The translations under genes and the position numbers were made by a program. The notes below the pieces were generated by a model. That model was not told the DNA's origin and did not search any database. It was given only the letters and a program-made list of their open reading frames with translations. Shown here one piece after another: positions 16,788-25,989 of a stretch of 64,000 nucleotides of DNA (positions are counted from its first letter, which is position 1; each line of letters opens with the position of its first letter). The stretch lies in contig SHXW01000004.1 in NCBI GenBank assembly GCA_009693115.1, positions 1 through 64,000 of the forward strand. Reading direction: 5' to 3'. The stretch comes from Dehalococcoidia bacterium (GTDB lineage: Bacteria > Chloroflexota > Dehalococcoidia > Lucifugimonadales > Lucifugimonadaceae).

Positions 16788-18422
16788 ATGGGACAAGTCA
16801 GCGGAAGCTACCTCATCGCCCGCACCCTTAAAGAAGAGGGGGTAGAGCAACTGTTCTACCTCATGGGCGGGCCCATATATGAGATCGTCAATAACGCTGT
16901 GGACATGGGGATCAAGGCCACCGATTTCCGCCACGAACAGGCGGCTTCCATGGCCGCCCATGCTTATGCCAGGGTCACCCGCAAGCCGGGAGTGACCACC
17001 GCTGCATCTGGCCCTGGAACACTGAATTTGCTGACTGGAATCTATAACGCGTTCGTGGACTCGGCTCCGATGGTCACTCTCGGGGGCGCAGGGAACGCCG
17101 GAGACGTCGGGCGGGACGCCTTTCAGGAGATAGATCAAGCCAGGATATTCGAGCCTGTTTCGAAAGCTGTAATTCGTCCCATCCAGGCTGAACGTTATCC
17201 GGAGCACATCTCCACAGCGTTCCGTATGGCCACTCAGGGCCGACCCGGCCCGGTCTATGTTGATTGCAACGAGGACGTCCTTTACTCAAAGGTAGACGAG
17301 GAGAAGGCCGTCTCCCCAACACGCCCGCGTACTTTGGCCAGACCGGTCGCCGACCCCGACCTGATCAGAGATGCAGTAAAAATCCTCGCCGCCGCTGAAA
17401 GGCCAGTCGTCCTGTCTGGTGGTGGCGCGTACTGGGCAGGCGCATGGGACGAAATGCGGGAATTCGTTGACTGCACTGGGATCCCCTTCTATACCACTCC
17501 GATAACCCGTGGGATGATTCCGGAGGATCATCCTCTATCGTTCCCCGGCGCCCGCAGCACTGCCTTTCGAGATTGCGACGCCCTCCTTGTCATCGGCACC
17601 CGGTTTAACTGGATCATGACCTACGGCAAGCGAATAAACCCTGCGGCCAAAGTCATCCAGATAGACATAAGCGCAGAGGAGATCGGCCACAACCGGAACG
17701 TCGACCTCGGGCTTGTGGGCGATGCCAAGGCGGTTCTGGGCCAACTCAACGCAGAGGCGACCCGGTCAGGTTTCAAGTCCATGGCAGGGTCGAAATGGGT
17801 CGCCGCGCTGCGCGAAACCAATGTCTCCCGCCAGGAGAAGGTTGCTGCGCTGGAGAACTCCGGGCAAACCCCCATTCATCCACTCCGGCTATGCAAAGAA
17901 CTGCGCGAAGTCATGGACCGGGACGCCATCCTTGCCGTTGACGGCAATGAGATTCTCCATTTCGGAAGGCAGTCGATACCGACGTATCTTCCCGGTCACC
18001 GGCTCAACTCTGGCACGACGGGCTGCATGGGTGTGGGCCTGCCATTTGCCATCGGAGCGAAGATCGCTCGTCCGGACAGGCAGGTCATCGCTCTTCACGG
18101 CGATGGCTCGCTGGGGATGAACATCCAGGACTTTGACACCGCCGTCCGTCACAAACTCCCTATCGTAATAGTCGTCTCGAATAATGAAGGCTGGACTGCC
18201 CGTACTGAAGAGATCCGCAAGCCAGGCCGTGAGCTCGGCTACACCCGGTTTGACCGCATAGCAGAAGCGATGGGCGGATATGGAGAGAATGTCGAACGGC
18301 CGGCAGACATCCGTCCAGCCATCGAACGGGCATTCAAGTCCGGTGTACCGGCAATTGTCAACGTACACACAGACCCTACTGCCAGAGGCATCTCCCAATA
18401 TGCGGGGAACCGTACGGAATAG
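16788..18422 (+). CDS. Thiamine-diphosphate-dependent enzyme (acetolactate synthase/oxalyl-CoA decarboxylase family)
   Basis: A 544-aa ThDP enzyme with the three-domain layout. The N-terminal pyrimidine-binding domain carries the catalytic Glu (E50 in DFRHEQAASMAAHAYAR) and GPGTLNLL. The central domain has PVVLSGGGAYW. The C-terminal pyrophosphate domain has GDGSLGMNIQDFDTA near 438, with VSNNEGW closing the metal site. The sequence resembles acetolactate synthase large subunits and oxalyl-CoA decarboxylase; the FAD-binding features of true acetolactate synthase are not clear, and no small regulatory subunit is adjacent. It may be a catabolic 2-ketoacid or acyl-CoA decarboxylase. The ATG at 16788 follows GGGGGAG closely. 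Confidence 0.82.
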   Translation: MGQVSGSYLIARTLKEEGVEQLFYLMGGPIYEIVNNAVDMGIKATDFRHEQAASMAAHAYARVTRKPGVTTAASGPGTLNLLTGIYNAFVDSAPMVTLGGAGNAGDVGRDAFQEIDQARIFEPVSKAVIRPIQAERYPEHISTAFRMATQGRPGPVYVDCNEDVLYSKVDEEKAVSPTRPRTLARPVADPDLIRDAVKILAAAERPVVLSGGGAYWAGAWDEMREFVDCTGIPFYTTPITRGMIPEDHPLSFPGARSTAFRDCDALLVIGTRFNWIMTYGKRINPAAKVIQIDISAEEIGHNRNVDLGLVGDAKAVLGQLNAEATRSGFKSMAGSKWVAALRETNVSRQEKVAALENSGQTPIHPLRLCKELREVMDRDAILAVDGNEILHFGRQSIPTYLPGHRLNSGTTGCMGVGLPFAIGAKIARPDRQVIALHGDGSLGMNIQDFDTAVRHKLPIVIVVSNNEGWTARTEEIRKPGRELGYTRFDRIAEAMGGYGENVERPADIRPAIERAFKSGVPAIVNVHTDPTARGISQYAGNRTE

Positions 18423-18605
18423 GCTGCATCTCCAGCTTGCCGCGGCCGCCTGCGAGACTGAGTCACACCGCCATATATTGGTGGTATGAACAAGCCGCTG
18501 AACTTGCACCATCACTGATGGGACGTGAGCGAGGCTCTTGCGATAATATGCGGCCAACCTGTTTAGTCAGACCGCGCCATCAGGGGCCGGATGAGGATTC
18601 GAATC

Positions 18606-18923
18606 ATGCCGCTTTACCTCATGCTCTCCAAACTCACCGACCGTGGCCGGGCGACTGTCAAGGAGCACCCTGAACGCATTGATCAGGTCAATGACGAGGT
18701 CACCGAGCGCGGCTGCCGCGTCGTGGCGCAATACGCACTCCTCGGCGAGTACGACTTTGCGACGCTGATCGAAGCCCCGGATAACTGGAATATGCACCGT
18801 CTGGCGATAGATCTGGGCGCCCGCGGCACCATTACGACTCACACCATGCCAGCGCTGCGCACCCAGGACTTCATCAAGTTCATGCTTGAACAGCGGGATG
18901 AAGAAAAGTCCAGCCGGTCCTGA
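18606..18923 (+). CDS. GYD domain-containing protein
   Basis: A 105-aa protein of the GYD family, a small ferredoxin-like alpha/beta domain of unknown biochemical role. It begins MPLYLMLSKLTDRGRATVKE. GEYDFATLIEAPD near residue 53 is the name-giving motif region, and a conserved TTHTMPAL stretch follows. Start 18606 has GAGGA at 18593-18597, 8 nt upstream; the ATG at 18591 lies within that site. It lies 183 nt downstream of the ThDP enzyme gene and on the same strand. No role can be inferred beyond the family. Confidence 0.75.
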   Translation: MPLYLMLSKLTDRGRATVKEHPERIDQVNDEVTERGCRVVAQYALLGEYDFATLIEAPDNWNMHRLAIDLGARGTITTHTMPALRTQDFIKFMLEQRDEEKSSRS

Positions 18924-19442
18924 CGCCACGCTCCCGTGTCAGCCTTTTCCAGCGGGAGTCGTCATCAAGCGGCAAGACGGTTCCAGCGGCTTTGCTCGCG
19001 CGCCATTAATTCAGGCCGTGTGAGCAGGGCCGCTGTGTGTGCGCGGACCATGAAGACGGCATTGTTCAACACACATTCCGCCGCCTGTGCCGCGTATTAC
19101 CGCGCTCTCCCGACAGGAGACACGAAGTATCTGGGCGCCGAAAAGGAAATACTCGCCGACGGCGCGCCGACCCCTTACACCGTTTGAACGAGATGAACCC
19201 CTCCAACCCTTGATTACCGTCTCCCCTCTAGTTTGGGGTGCCCCTCGCATGCTTGTTGCACTGCACGAACGGGGCATTGGTGACATTTCGGAGTTGCGCC
19301 GTTAGTCCCCTCACTCCCGATCGGGTACTGGGGATGGTGTGTGCCGTAGGTTTTGGCAGCTCCATTACTTTTCTTATGGGTCTAAATCTGGGACACATGT
19401 AACCTGTCGATCTCGCGTGACATCTCAGAGATAGAGGGACAC
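18924..19442. other. Intergenic region, no gene seen
   Basis: About 520 nt between the GYD gene and the first amidase gene. Short frames (for example ending with ALHERGIGDISELRR at 19305) look locally protein-like but have no start signal or recognisable family. The end contains GAGGGAC just before the amidase start. No hairpin terminator with a T-tract was found. Confidence 0.4.
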
Positions 19443-20882
19443 ATGACCTCGACAGACCTTGAACTCGCATTCACACCCGCCTGGAAACTGCGGGAAATGA
19501 TCGAGCACAGGAAACTCTCCCCGGTCGAGCTCGCAGATTTCACGCTCAAGCGTGTCGAAGCCCTTAACCCGAAACTCAACGCCTTCCTCACCGTCACCGC
19601 AGATCTGGCCATGCAGCAGGCCCGGGAGGCCGAATCCGCGGTGATGCGCGGCTCCAGGCTTGGGTCACTCCACGGCATCCCGGTCTCCATCAAGGATCTA
19701 GAAGGCGTGCGTGGCGTGCGCTTCACCCACGGCTCGCTGCTTTACCAGCACGAGGTGGCAGACCAGGACGCCCTCTGTGTCGAACGCTTGAAGGCCGCCG
19801 GGGCCGTCATCGCTGGGAAGACGAACACTCCTGAATTTGGCGCGGCAGGCACGACTGAGAATCTCCTTGGCGAGGCTTGCAAAAACCCATGGGACCTCAA
19901 TCGCACACCAGGCGGGTCTAGCGGAGGCGCAGCGGCGAGTGTGGCCGCCGGCATTACAGCGATAGCTCAGGGCAGCGACGGCGGCGGGTCCGTGCGCATC
20001 CCGGCCTCGTTCAGCGGCATATTCGGCATGAAACCCACACAGGGACGCATACCGAGACGCCGGGGTGGGGCGCATTCCTATTTTCCGATCAATAATTCCG
20101 CTGTGGGCCCTCTGAGCCGTGACGTTCGTGATTCAGCAGTAATGCTCAACGTGATGTCCGGCCCGGCCTCGGATTCCGAGTACGGGACCATCCCGTCCCG
20201 CCCGCCTGACTTCACACAGGCGCTGGACAGGGGAGTGCGCGGCCTGCGAATGGCATGGAGCCACGATTTTGGCGGTGCGCCTGTGGACCCGGAGGTAGTG
20301 GAAATTTGCGGCAAGGCTGTTCGCTCTTTTGAGGACATGGGCGCGAACGTCGAGCATTGCGAATATCGGCCCGATTCCACCGAGGCCGTATTCGATGCGT
20401 TTGTCACATTCTCAGCGGCGAAAACCTACGCTACTCACTCAGACGCGCTCCATCACAGGGACAAGCTGACCGATTACTTCACGTCGGCACTCGAACGCGG
20501 CCGGACTGTCACGGGCGAGCAGCTTTTCGCGGCCCTGAGCGCCATAGGACGGTACAGGGCGTACACAGATGATTTCCTGGCCCGCTATGACCTTCTGCTA
20601 TCGCCCACACTAGCCGTCGGCGCGTTCAAGATCGGCCATCCGCCTGAGGTGATCGGCGGCAAACGAGTCCTCAGCACCCGGCTTGGCTTCTACCCGTTTA
20701 CCTACCCTTTCAACGTCACCGGCAACCCGGCAGCTACGGTGCCCTGCGGCTTCACGAAAGAGGGGATGCCAGTCGGCCTGCAGATCATCGGACGCATGGA
20801 AGACGAGGTCACAGTCCTGGCTGCGTCCGCCGCCTTCGAGATGGCCAGGCCCTGGGTCGGTAAACGCCCGCCCGTCCAATAA
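19443..20882 (+). CDS. Amidase (amidase-signature family), copy 1
   Basis: A 479-aa serine amidohydrolase of the AS family, cytoplasmic, cleaving an amide or ester of unknown identity. The Ser-cisSer-Lys triad is visible: K84 in VSIKDLEG, the GGSSGG loop at 158-162 and the nucleophile S183 in GSDGGGSVRIPAS. The C-terminal part is standard (PFTYPFNVTGNPAATVPCG). It lacks the context of gatB/gatC, so it is not the tRNA amidotransferase subunit GatA. It is a close paralogue of the amidase at 22482, sharing the opening FTPAWKLR. The ribosome binding site GAGGGAC precedes the ATG. Only the PPi-phosphofructokinase gene lies between the two amidases. Confidence 0.9.
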   Translation: MTSTDLELAFTPAWKLREMIEHRKLSPVELADFTLKRVEALNPKLNAFLTVTADLAMQQAREAESAVMRGSRLGSLHGIPVSIKDLEGVRGVRFTHGSLLYQHEVADQDALCVERLKAAGAVIAGKTNTPEFGAAGTTENLLGEACKNPWDLNRTPGGSSGGAAASVAAGITAIAQGSDGGGSVRIPASFSGIFGMKPTQGRIPRRRGGAHSYFPINNSAVGPLSRDVRDSAVMLNVMSGPASDSEYGTIPSRPPDFTQALDRGVRGLRMAWSHDFGGAPVDPEVVEICGKAVRSFEDMGANVEHCEYRPDSTEAVFDAFVTFSAAKTYATHSDALHHRDKLTDYFTSALERGRTVTGEQLFAALSAIGRYRAYTDDFLARYDLLLSPTLAVGAFKIGHPPEVIGGKRVLSTRLGFYPFTYPFNVTGNPAATVPCGFTKEGMPVGLQIIGRMEDEVTVLAASAAFEMARPWVGKRPPVQ

Positions 20883-20914
20883 TCACCCTATATCGGCCGA
20901 GGGCTGATTTGGCT

Positions 20915-20950
20915 CCCCCTCTCCCTGTGGGAGAGGGCTAGGGTGAGGGC
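20915..20950. repeat. Dispersed GC-rich palindromic repeat, copy 3
   Basis: CCCCCTCTCCCTGTGGGAGAGGG forms a hairpin with a small loop and is followed by CTAGGGTGAGGGC. This is the cleanest copy of the family in the window. It lies between the first amidase and the phosphofructokinase gene and could also end the amidase transcript, although no T-tract follows. Confidence 0.7.
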
Positions 20951-21073
20951 ATCGTCAATGGTGCCAGACCATGCGGCTCTTCCAGCAATCGGCTCTGGCA
21001 ACTAACGATGAGATGCTGCATCAATGTCAGCAACTAAATTGCCGTAGGGCGCTTAGAGCGAATCCATTCACCC

Positions 21074-22264
21074 ATGCCTCCCACAGCATCCAACGCCCTC
21101 ATCCTACAGTCGGGCGGCTGCACCCCTGTACTCAACCGCAGCCTCTTCGGCGCGGCCGCAGAAGCCCTCTCACGCCAAGAGATCGGCGCCGTTTACGGCG
21201 CGCGCCGCGGCATTGAAGGTCTTCTAAAAGACGACATCATCGACCTGTACCTCACCTCGAAGCCGGACTGGCGCCGCATCGCCAGGCTTCCCGCCGCCGC
21301 ACTCGGCACGACCCGACACAGTCCGAAACCCGAGGAAATACCGGCCATCCTCGACTGCCTGAAAAGGCTCGGGGTACGATTTCTTTTCATCATCGGCGGG
21401 AACGACTCTGCTGCCACGGGCAATAATCTCGCCGCAGCAGCTCAGTCCGCAGGCCAGGCCCTGAGCGTGGTCAATATCCCCAAGACCATAGACAACGACC
21501 TTGTCCTGACTGACCACACCCCGGGCTATGGAAGCGCAGCCCGCTTCATCGCTCTCGCCACCCTCGGCGCGGGACTCGACGCCGAGGCCATGTCCAGCGC
21601 AGCGCCCATTACATTCATTGAGGTCATGGGCCGGGATGCAGGTTGGCTCGCCGCATCTGCCGCGTTGGCAAAACGGGATGAACGCGACGCTCCGCACGTG
21701 CTCGGCCTGCCGGAAGTCCCGATTGAGGAGGACGCCTTCATTGGCAAAGTCGAGGAGGCGTACCACAGGCACGGCTTCTGTGTCGCCGTCATAGCGGAGA
21801 ACGTGCGCGGCCCCGGCGGCAGTGTCTTTGGCGGCGACACTGCTCCGCTATGGGAAGATGCCTTCGGCCACAAGTACTTCACAAGCCCCACACTCCATCT
21901 GGCCAGAGTTGCAGCGAAACGGCTCAAAGTAAGGGTCCGTGACGAGAAGCCAGGCACCATTCAGCGTTCATTCATTCCGTCGCTGTCAATTGTGGATTCG
22001 AAAGAGGCCGAGGAGGCGGGCAGGGCGGCGGTACGCCGCGCCATTGCAGGTGAGTCCAGTGTCATTGTCACCCTCGTCAGGCAGGGAGACTCTCCCTACC
22101 GTTGCACGACTGGGTCAGCGCCATTGGACAAGGTCGCGAATGCCGTGCGCCGCCTTCCGGATGACTACATCGACCGCGCAGGCTACTTCGTCACCGGGAA
22201 GTTCCTGAAATACGCCCGCCCTCTGATAGGGCCGAGCCTCCCGGCGCCGACGCGCTTCTCCTGA
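21074..22264 (+). CDS. pfp: 6-phosphofructokinase, pyrophosphate-dependent type
   Basis: Phosphorylates fructose 6-phosphate in glycolysis. The 396-aa protein has the PFK glycine-rich start (LQSGGCTPVLN). The phosphoryl-donor loop reads GGNDSAATG, where ATP enzymes have GGDGS. The catalytic motif is PKTIDND, with Lys instead of the Gly of ATP-dependent PFK, which is the accepted mark of PPi dependence. MGRDAGWLAA and the GTIQRS motif complete the substrate site. PPi use is predicted from these residues, not shown; the reaction would be reversible. It sits between two paralogous amidase genes, an unusual place for a glycolytic gene. Confidence 0.88.
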   Translation: MPPTASNALILQSGGCTPVLNRSLFGAAAEALSRQEIGAVYGARRGIEGLLKDDIIDLYLTSKPDWRRIARLPAAALGTTRHSPKPEEIPAILDCLKRLGVRFLFIIGGNDSAATGNNLAAAAQSAGQALSVVNIPKTIDNDLVLTDHTPGYGSAARFIALATLGAGLDAEAMSSAAPITFIEVMGRDAGWLAASAALAKRDERDAPHVLGLPEVPIEEDAFIGKVEEAYHRHGFCVAVIAENVRGPGGSVFGGDTAPLWEDAFGHKYFTSPTLHLARVAAKRLKVRVRDEKPGTIQRSFIPSLSIVDSKEAEEAGRAAVRRAIAGESSVIVTLVRQGDSPYRCTTGSAPLDKVANAVRRLPDDYIDRAGYFVTGKFLKYARPLIGPSLPAPTRFS

Positions 22265-22481
22265 CACGAGGTCCGTGCGAAGTTGTAGCACTAGACTGTT
22301 TTCAGCCTCGTTCTTTTGGCAGCCCAACATCTTTGCATGGATCAGATCAGCAGGCTCTTCACAACGGGTCATGCCTGCTTCGTGTAAAGTCTCGGCGCGC
22401 CGCACATCAAGAAACGCATAGCGCCGAATTTGCGGATGATCGAACTTCTTCGACACAAATACCCTTCATCCGGAGGCAGTC

Positions 22482-23918
22482 ATGCCCTCATCAGACCGCG
22501 AACTCGTCTTCACCCCCGCGTGGAAACTGCGGGACATGATCGTCAAGAAGAAACTCTCGCCGGTCGAACTGACCGAGGCTTGCCTGCGCCGCATCGAAAA
22601 ATTGGATCCCAAGCTCAACGCCTTCCTCACCATCACCGCAGACATGGCGAGGACAGAGGCGAAGGCAGCGGAGAAGGCCATGATGAAGGGCGGCAGGCTC
22701 GGCCCGCTCCACGGCATACCAGTGCCCATCAAAGACCTCGAAGCTGTGCGCGGCGTCAAGCTGACTCAGGGTTCGCTACTGCACAAGGATGATGTCGCCA
22801 CGGTCAACGCCATCGCCGTGGACCGCATCCGCGCCGCTGGCGGCATCATCATCGGCAAGACAAACACGCCGGAGTGGGGTCTGTCCGGGACCAACGACAA
22901 CCGTCTCGGAGACTCCTGCCGTAACCCGTGGGACCCGACGCGTACGTCCGGCGGATCCAGCGGCGGAACTGGTGCCGCCGTGGCATCAGGCATGACGCCA
23001 ATCGGGCAGGGCAGCGATGGCGGCGGCTCCGTCCGTATCCCTGCCTCGCTGGTGGGCATATACGGCATCAAGGCCACGCAGGGCCGTGTCCCGCGCCGGC
23101 AGGCCGCGCCGCACTCATTCCAGCCCGCCAACTTCTCATCCGTAGGCCCAATGACGCGCAATGTAAGAGACGGCGCGGTCTTCCTCAAGGTGTTGTCCGG
23201 CCCGCAGTCCGACGCCGAATACGGCACGCTCAACGAAGCCGTGCCCGACTACGAAAGCGCGCTTGGCCGCGGCGTGCGTGGCCTGAAGATCGCCTGGAGT
23301 CCAACCCTGGGCGGGCACCTTGTCGACCCCGAGGTAAAGGCACTTTGCCAGAAGGCCGTGAAGGTGTTCGAGGATGCAGGGGCGATCATCGAGGATGCCG
23401 ACTTCAAACCTGCTCCAGCCGGGGAGCAGTTCCAGACCTGGTACAACTTCTTCGCCGCACGCGCATGGAATACCCACCCGGAAGCACACGATCACCTTGA
23501 CCAGCTGACGGATTACGCACGGTCGGTGTTGGAAGACGGACGCGATATGAAGTCAGCGGAACTCTTTTTGACATACGAACGCATCATCCAATACCAGCAG
23601 TACGCGCGTGAGTTCTTCTCGAAATGGGACCTGCTGCTATCGCCCACGCTCGCCGTCGCCGCCTTCAAGATAAACGGCCATCCGGCAACCATTGGCGGCA
23701 AGAAGGCGGTGCACCCGAAGCTGGGATGGCTGATGACCTACCCGTTCAACGCTACCGGCAACCCAGCGGCAACGGTCCCATGCGGGTTCAATAAGGACGG
23801 CATGCCCGTCGGCCTCCAGATTACTGGGGCACATTGCGACGAGGAGGTGGTCATCGCGGCATCCGCGGCCTTCGAGCAGGCCATGCCATGGGCGGACAAG
23901 CTGCCCAAGGTGAGCTGA
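22482..23918 (+). CDS. Amidase (amidase-signature family), copy 2
   Basis: A 478-aa AS-family amidase nearly collinear with the one at 19443. K84 lies in VPIKDLEA, GGSSGG is near 158, and the nucleophile S183 is in GSDGGGSVRIPAS. It ends with PFNATGNPAATVPCG and MPVGLQI. The central substrate-facing region (about 200-400) differs more from copy 1, suggesting a changed substrate after duplication. CGGAGG upstream of the ATG supports the start. Downstream are peptidases, which fits a general role in using amides and peptides, but the substrate is unknown. Confidence 0.9.
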   Translation: MPSSDRELVFTPAWKLRDMIVKKKLSPVELTEACLRRIEKLDPKLNAFLTITADMARTEAKAAEKAMMKGGRLGPLHGIPVPIKDLEAVRGVKLTQGSLLHKDDVATVNAIAVDRIRAAGGIIIGKTNTPEWGLSGTNDNRLGDSCRNPWDPTRTSGGSSGGTGAAVASGMTPIGQGSDGGGSVRIPASLVGIYGIKATQGRVPRRQAAPHSFQPANFSSVGPMTRNVRDGAVFLKVLSGPQSDAEYGTLNEAVPDYESALGRGVRGLKIAWSPTLGGHLVDPEVKALCQKAVKVFEDAGAIIEDADFKPAPAGEQFQTWYNFFAARAWNTHPEAHDHLDQLTDYARSVLEDGRDMKSAELFLTYERIIQYQQYAREFFSKWDLLLSPTLAVAAFKINGHPATIGGKKAVHPKLGWLMTYPFNATGNPAATVPCGFNKDGMPVGLQITGAHCDEEVVIAASAAFEQAMPWADKLPKVS

Positions 23919-24162
23919 TGTCAATGAACCCGTAAGTCAGACGCAGCAGGGGACAGTGGAGCGGCGTCTCCCCTCCAGTCTTGCCGCGTGGCATTGCCGG
24001 CAAGCCGAAGAACCGCCCCGCCTGATGTACGCGAACATGTTGCGCCTGCCACGATGGTCAATTTCGATATCCCACTATCCTGAATCTGGGGATAGATGAT
24101 CTTCTTCGGTACGCTAACGCCCAAACATTCGGAAGGCTTGCGCCGGTTTCGCGAGGTTCATA

Positions 24163-25644
24163 TTGGCTATTGACTGGCTCGACGTTGACAGGTGGCTCAT
24201 AGGCGAGGCATGGGCAGGGTCGCAGATCGGCAGGCATGTGACCGAACTGTGCGACCGGATCGGGCCTCGCTGGGGCGGGTCAGCAGGCGACAAGCTAGCG
24301 GCGGATTACATCTCAGGACAGATGCAGTCATACGGGCTGTCAGCAGCGCGGACCGAAGAGTTCACGATACATACATGGGAACACGGCAGGGCGGAGGCGC
24401 GCGCCTTAGGAGACGGGCGAGAAGTAAAGGTGCTGCCGTTCAACCGTACCCCGCCTGTGGATGTGATAGGTCCGGTAGTTGACGTCGGGTTCGGAACGCC
24501 CAGGGAGATTAATGCGGCTGGCAGCCCTTCTGTGGGGCTGCGCGGCGCCATAGCAGTGATGACGATGGCGAACGAGCCGTTCACACCGCTCATGTCCCAC
24601 GCTGACAGGCTCAAGTTGCTGGCCGGGGCGGGTGCAGCAGCCTGTATCTGTGTAGACCGCAAAACTGGAGGGAGAGTCGAATACCACAGCGCGTCAGACT
24701 GGCGAGACCCCGGCCTGAACGAGCACCCCCTGCCCACAGTGGCTACACCGCGTGAAGGAGGCGCCGCACTGCGGAGATTAGCTGCGGCTGGCGCATCGTT
24801 ATCCCTTGTGGTCGAGAGCCGTTTCCACGACGCGCCTGCCTTCAACACCGTCGCGGAACTGCCCGGTTCACTATGGCCTGATGAACACATCCTCCTTGCC
24901 GGGCACCATGACACGGTGCACGGGACGGTCGGCGGAAACGACAACGCTTCCGGCACGATCGGTGTCATGGAGGCAGCGCGTATTCTGGCCGGGCTGCTGA
25001 AGGAGAAGGGCATCAGTCCGGGCCGGACCATTCGGTTTTGCACCTGGAGCGGCGAGGAACAGAAGCTGCAGGGGTCATCTGAATTTGTGCGGCGGCATTA
25101 CTACGGGCAAGGTTTTGGATGGCCGGAAAAGTATCCGTCACTGAGCAAGACAACAGCCTCCCCGGCCAGACGAACGCATACAGGACAGGATCTGGCATTG
25201 GAGGCGCCGCCGAGGTTCTCACTGAACCTTGATGAGCTTTCGACAGGGAATGTGAAAGGAGTCGTCCTGAACTTCCCGCAGTCGCGTGACTTCATGCAGG
25301 CCCAGCTTGATTCAATGGGCGAAGGGTTAAAGTGCCACGTCCTGGAGTTCCTGGATCCCTACTCCGACCACTTCCCGTTCGCCCTAGCTGGGATTGACTC
25401 GGGGTTCCTGTGGCGATGGCGGTTTGCCGGAAAACATCCGGACTCCGATTATCACCACGAACCGGGCGACACTCCTGACAAAATCAACGTGCGGGAACTC
25501 AAGGAATATGCTGGGTTTCTGGCACGTCTGCTGTTGCGGCTATCCCGAGTCCCGTCGGCTGAGTGGCCGGCTGTCCCAGAAACATCGGACAGCGTCCAGG
25601 CGCGTCTCAAAGCCGAGCGGCCCTTCGTGCAGCGAACCATGTGA
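24163..25644 (+). CDS. M28-family aminopeptidase-like zinc peptidase with inserted PA-like domain
   Basis: A 493-aa protein. An N-terminal segment is followed by a protease-associated-like domain (about 90-210) and an M28 catalytic domain. The zinc ligands are visible as His in AGHHDTVHG near 246, Asp in GGNDNASG, the Glu pair in WSGEEQKLQG near 297, Asp in SLNLDELS and His in DYHHEPGDTPD. No clear signal peptide is present, though many relatives are exported. The start is TTG at 24163, with GCGAGG upstream; no ATG fits the family N-terminus. The next gene, encoding a small Cys-rich protein, begins about 40 nt downstream, so the two probably form an operon. Confidence 0.82.
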   Translation: MAIDWLDVDRWLIGEAWAGSQIGRHVTELCDRIGPRWGGSAGDKLAADYISGQMQSYGLSAARTEEFTIHTWEHGRAEARALGDGREVKVLPFNRTPPVDVIGPVVDVGFGTPREINAAGSPSVGLRGAIAVMTMANEPFTPLMSHADRLKLLAGAGAAACICVDRKTGGRVEYHSASDWRDPGLNEHPLPTVATPREGGAALRRLAAAGASLSLVVESRFHDAPAFNTVAELPGSLWPDEHILLAGHHDTVHGTVGGNDNASGTIGVMEAARILAGLLKEKGISPGRTIRFCTWSGEEQKLQGSSEFVRRHYYGQGFGWPEKYPSLSKTTASPARRTHTGQDLALEAPPRFSLNLDELSTGNVKGVVLNFPQSRDFMQAQLDSMGEGLKCHVLEFLDPYSDHFPFALAGIDSGFLWRWRFAGKHPDSDYHHEPGDTPDKINVRELKEYAGFLARLLLRLSRVPSAEWPAVPETSDSVQARLKAERPFVQRTM

Positions 25645-25683
25645 GGCGAGTCCATGGTGCGGCCTCGGTCATCGGAGCTATAT

Positions 25684-25914
25684 ATGAGAGAACGTCATAA
25701 TTGGACAGGCAAGAAGCACCCAGCGGCATGTACGTGCGTCGAATGCACGGCGCGGCGGAACGCTTCCACGCCCGTCAAGAAGAAGAACAAGCCCAAGAGC
25801 TTGCGCGGGAAGCCGAAGTCAACTCCGCTCAATGAGGTCTCCGGGATGTTTGCTGATTTTGAGAAGCGTGCCCGGGAGGCATCGGCTACTGACCCGGAAT
25901 CGAAACAGGGTTAG
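25684..25914 (+). CDS. Small basic Cys-containing protein of unknown function
   Basis: A 76-aa protein I do not recognise. It begins MRERHNWTGKKHP, then has CTCVECTARR near residues 17-26. A lysine-rich linker (KKKNKPKSLRGKPK) and a short acidic/helical tail (MFADFEKRAREA) follow. Three cysteines plus His in HP could form a zinc-ribbon-like or knuckle site, an inference. The start at 25684 has GGAG with 6-nt spacing; an in-frame ATG at 25654 with GAGGCGAG close upstream is the alternative. It follows the M28 peptidase gene by about 40 nt on the same strand. Confidence 0.55.
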   Translation: MRERHNWTGKKHPAACTCVECTARRNASTPVKKKNKPKSLRGKPKSTPLNEVSGMFADFEKRAREASATDPESKQG

Positions 25915-25941
25915 TGGTTGTTTCAATAGGGTCGAAGAGTT

Positions 25942-25981
25942 CTCCCTTACCCTGACCGCCTCCCACCGGCAAGGGGGTTGG
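25942..25981. repeat. Dispersed GC-rich palindromic repeat, reversed copy
   Basis: CTCCCTTACCCTGACCGCCT followed by a CCCACCGG loop and CAAGGGGG. It is the reverse orientation of the family (CCCTCACCCTAGCCCTCTCCC form), somewhat degraded. It abuts the ribosome binding region of the next gene. Confidence 0.4.
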
Positions 25982-25989
25982 AGCAGCAC

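Noticed and set aside
18590-18610. GGATTCGAATC resembling a tRNA T-loop
   Set aside because: No acceptor, D or anticodon stems around it; it is the ribosome binding region of the GYD gene.
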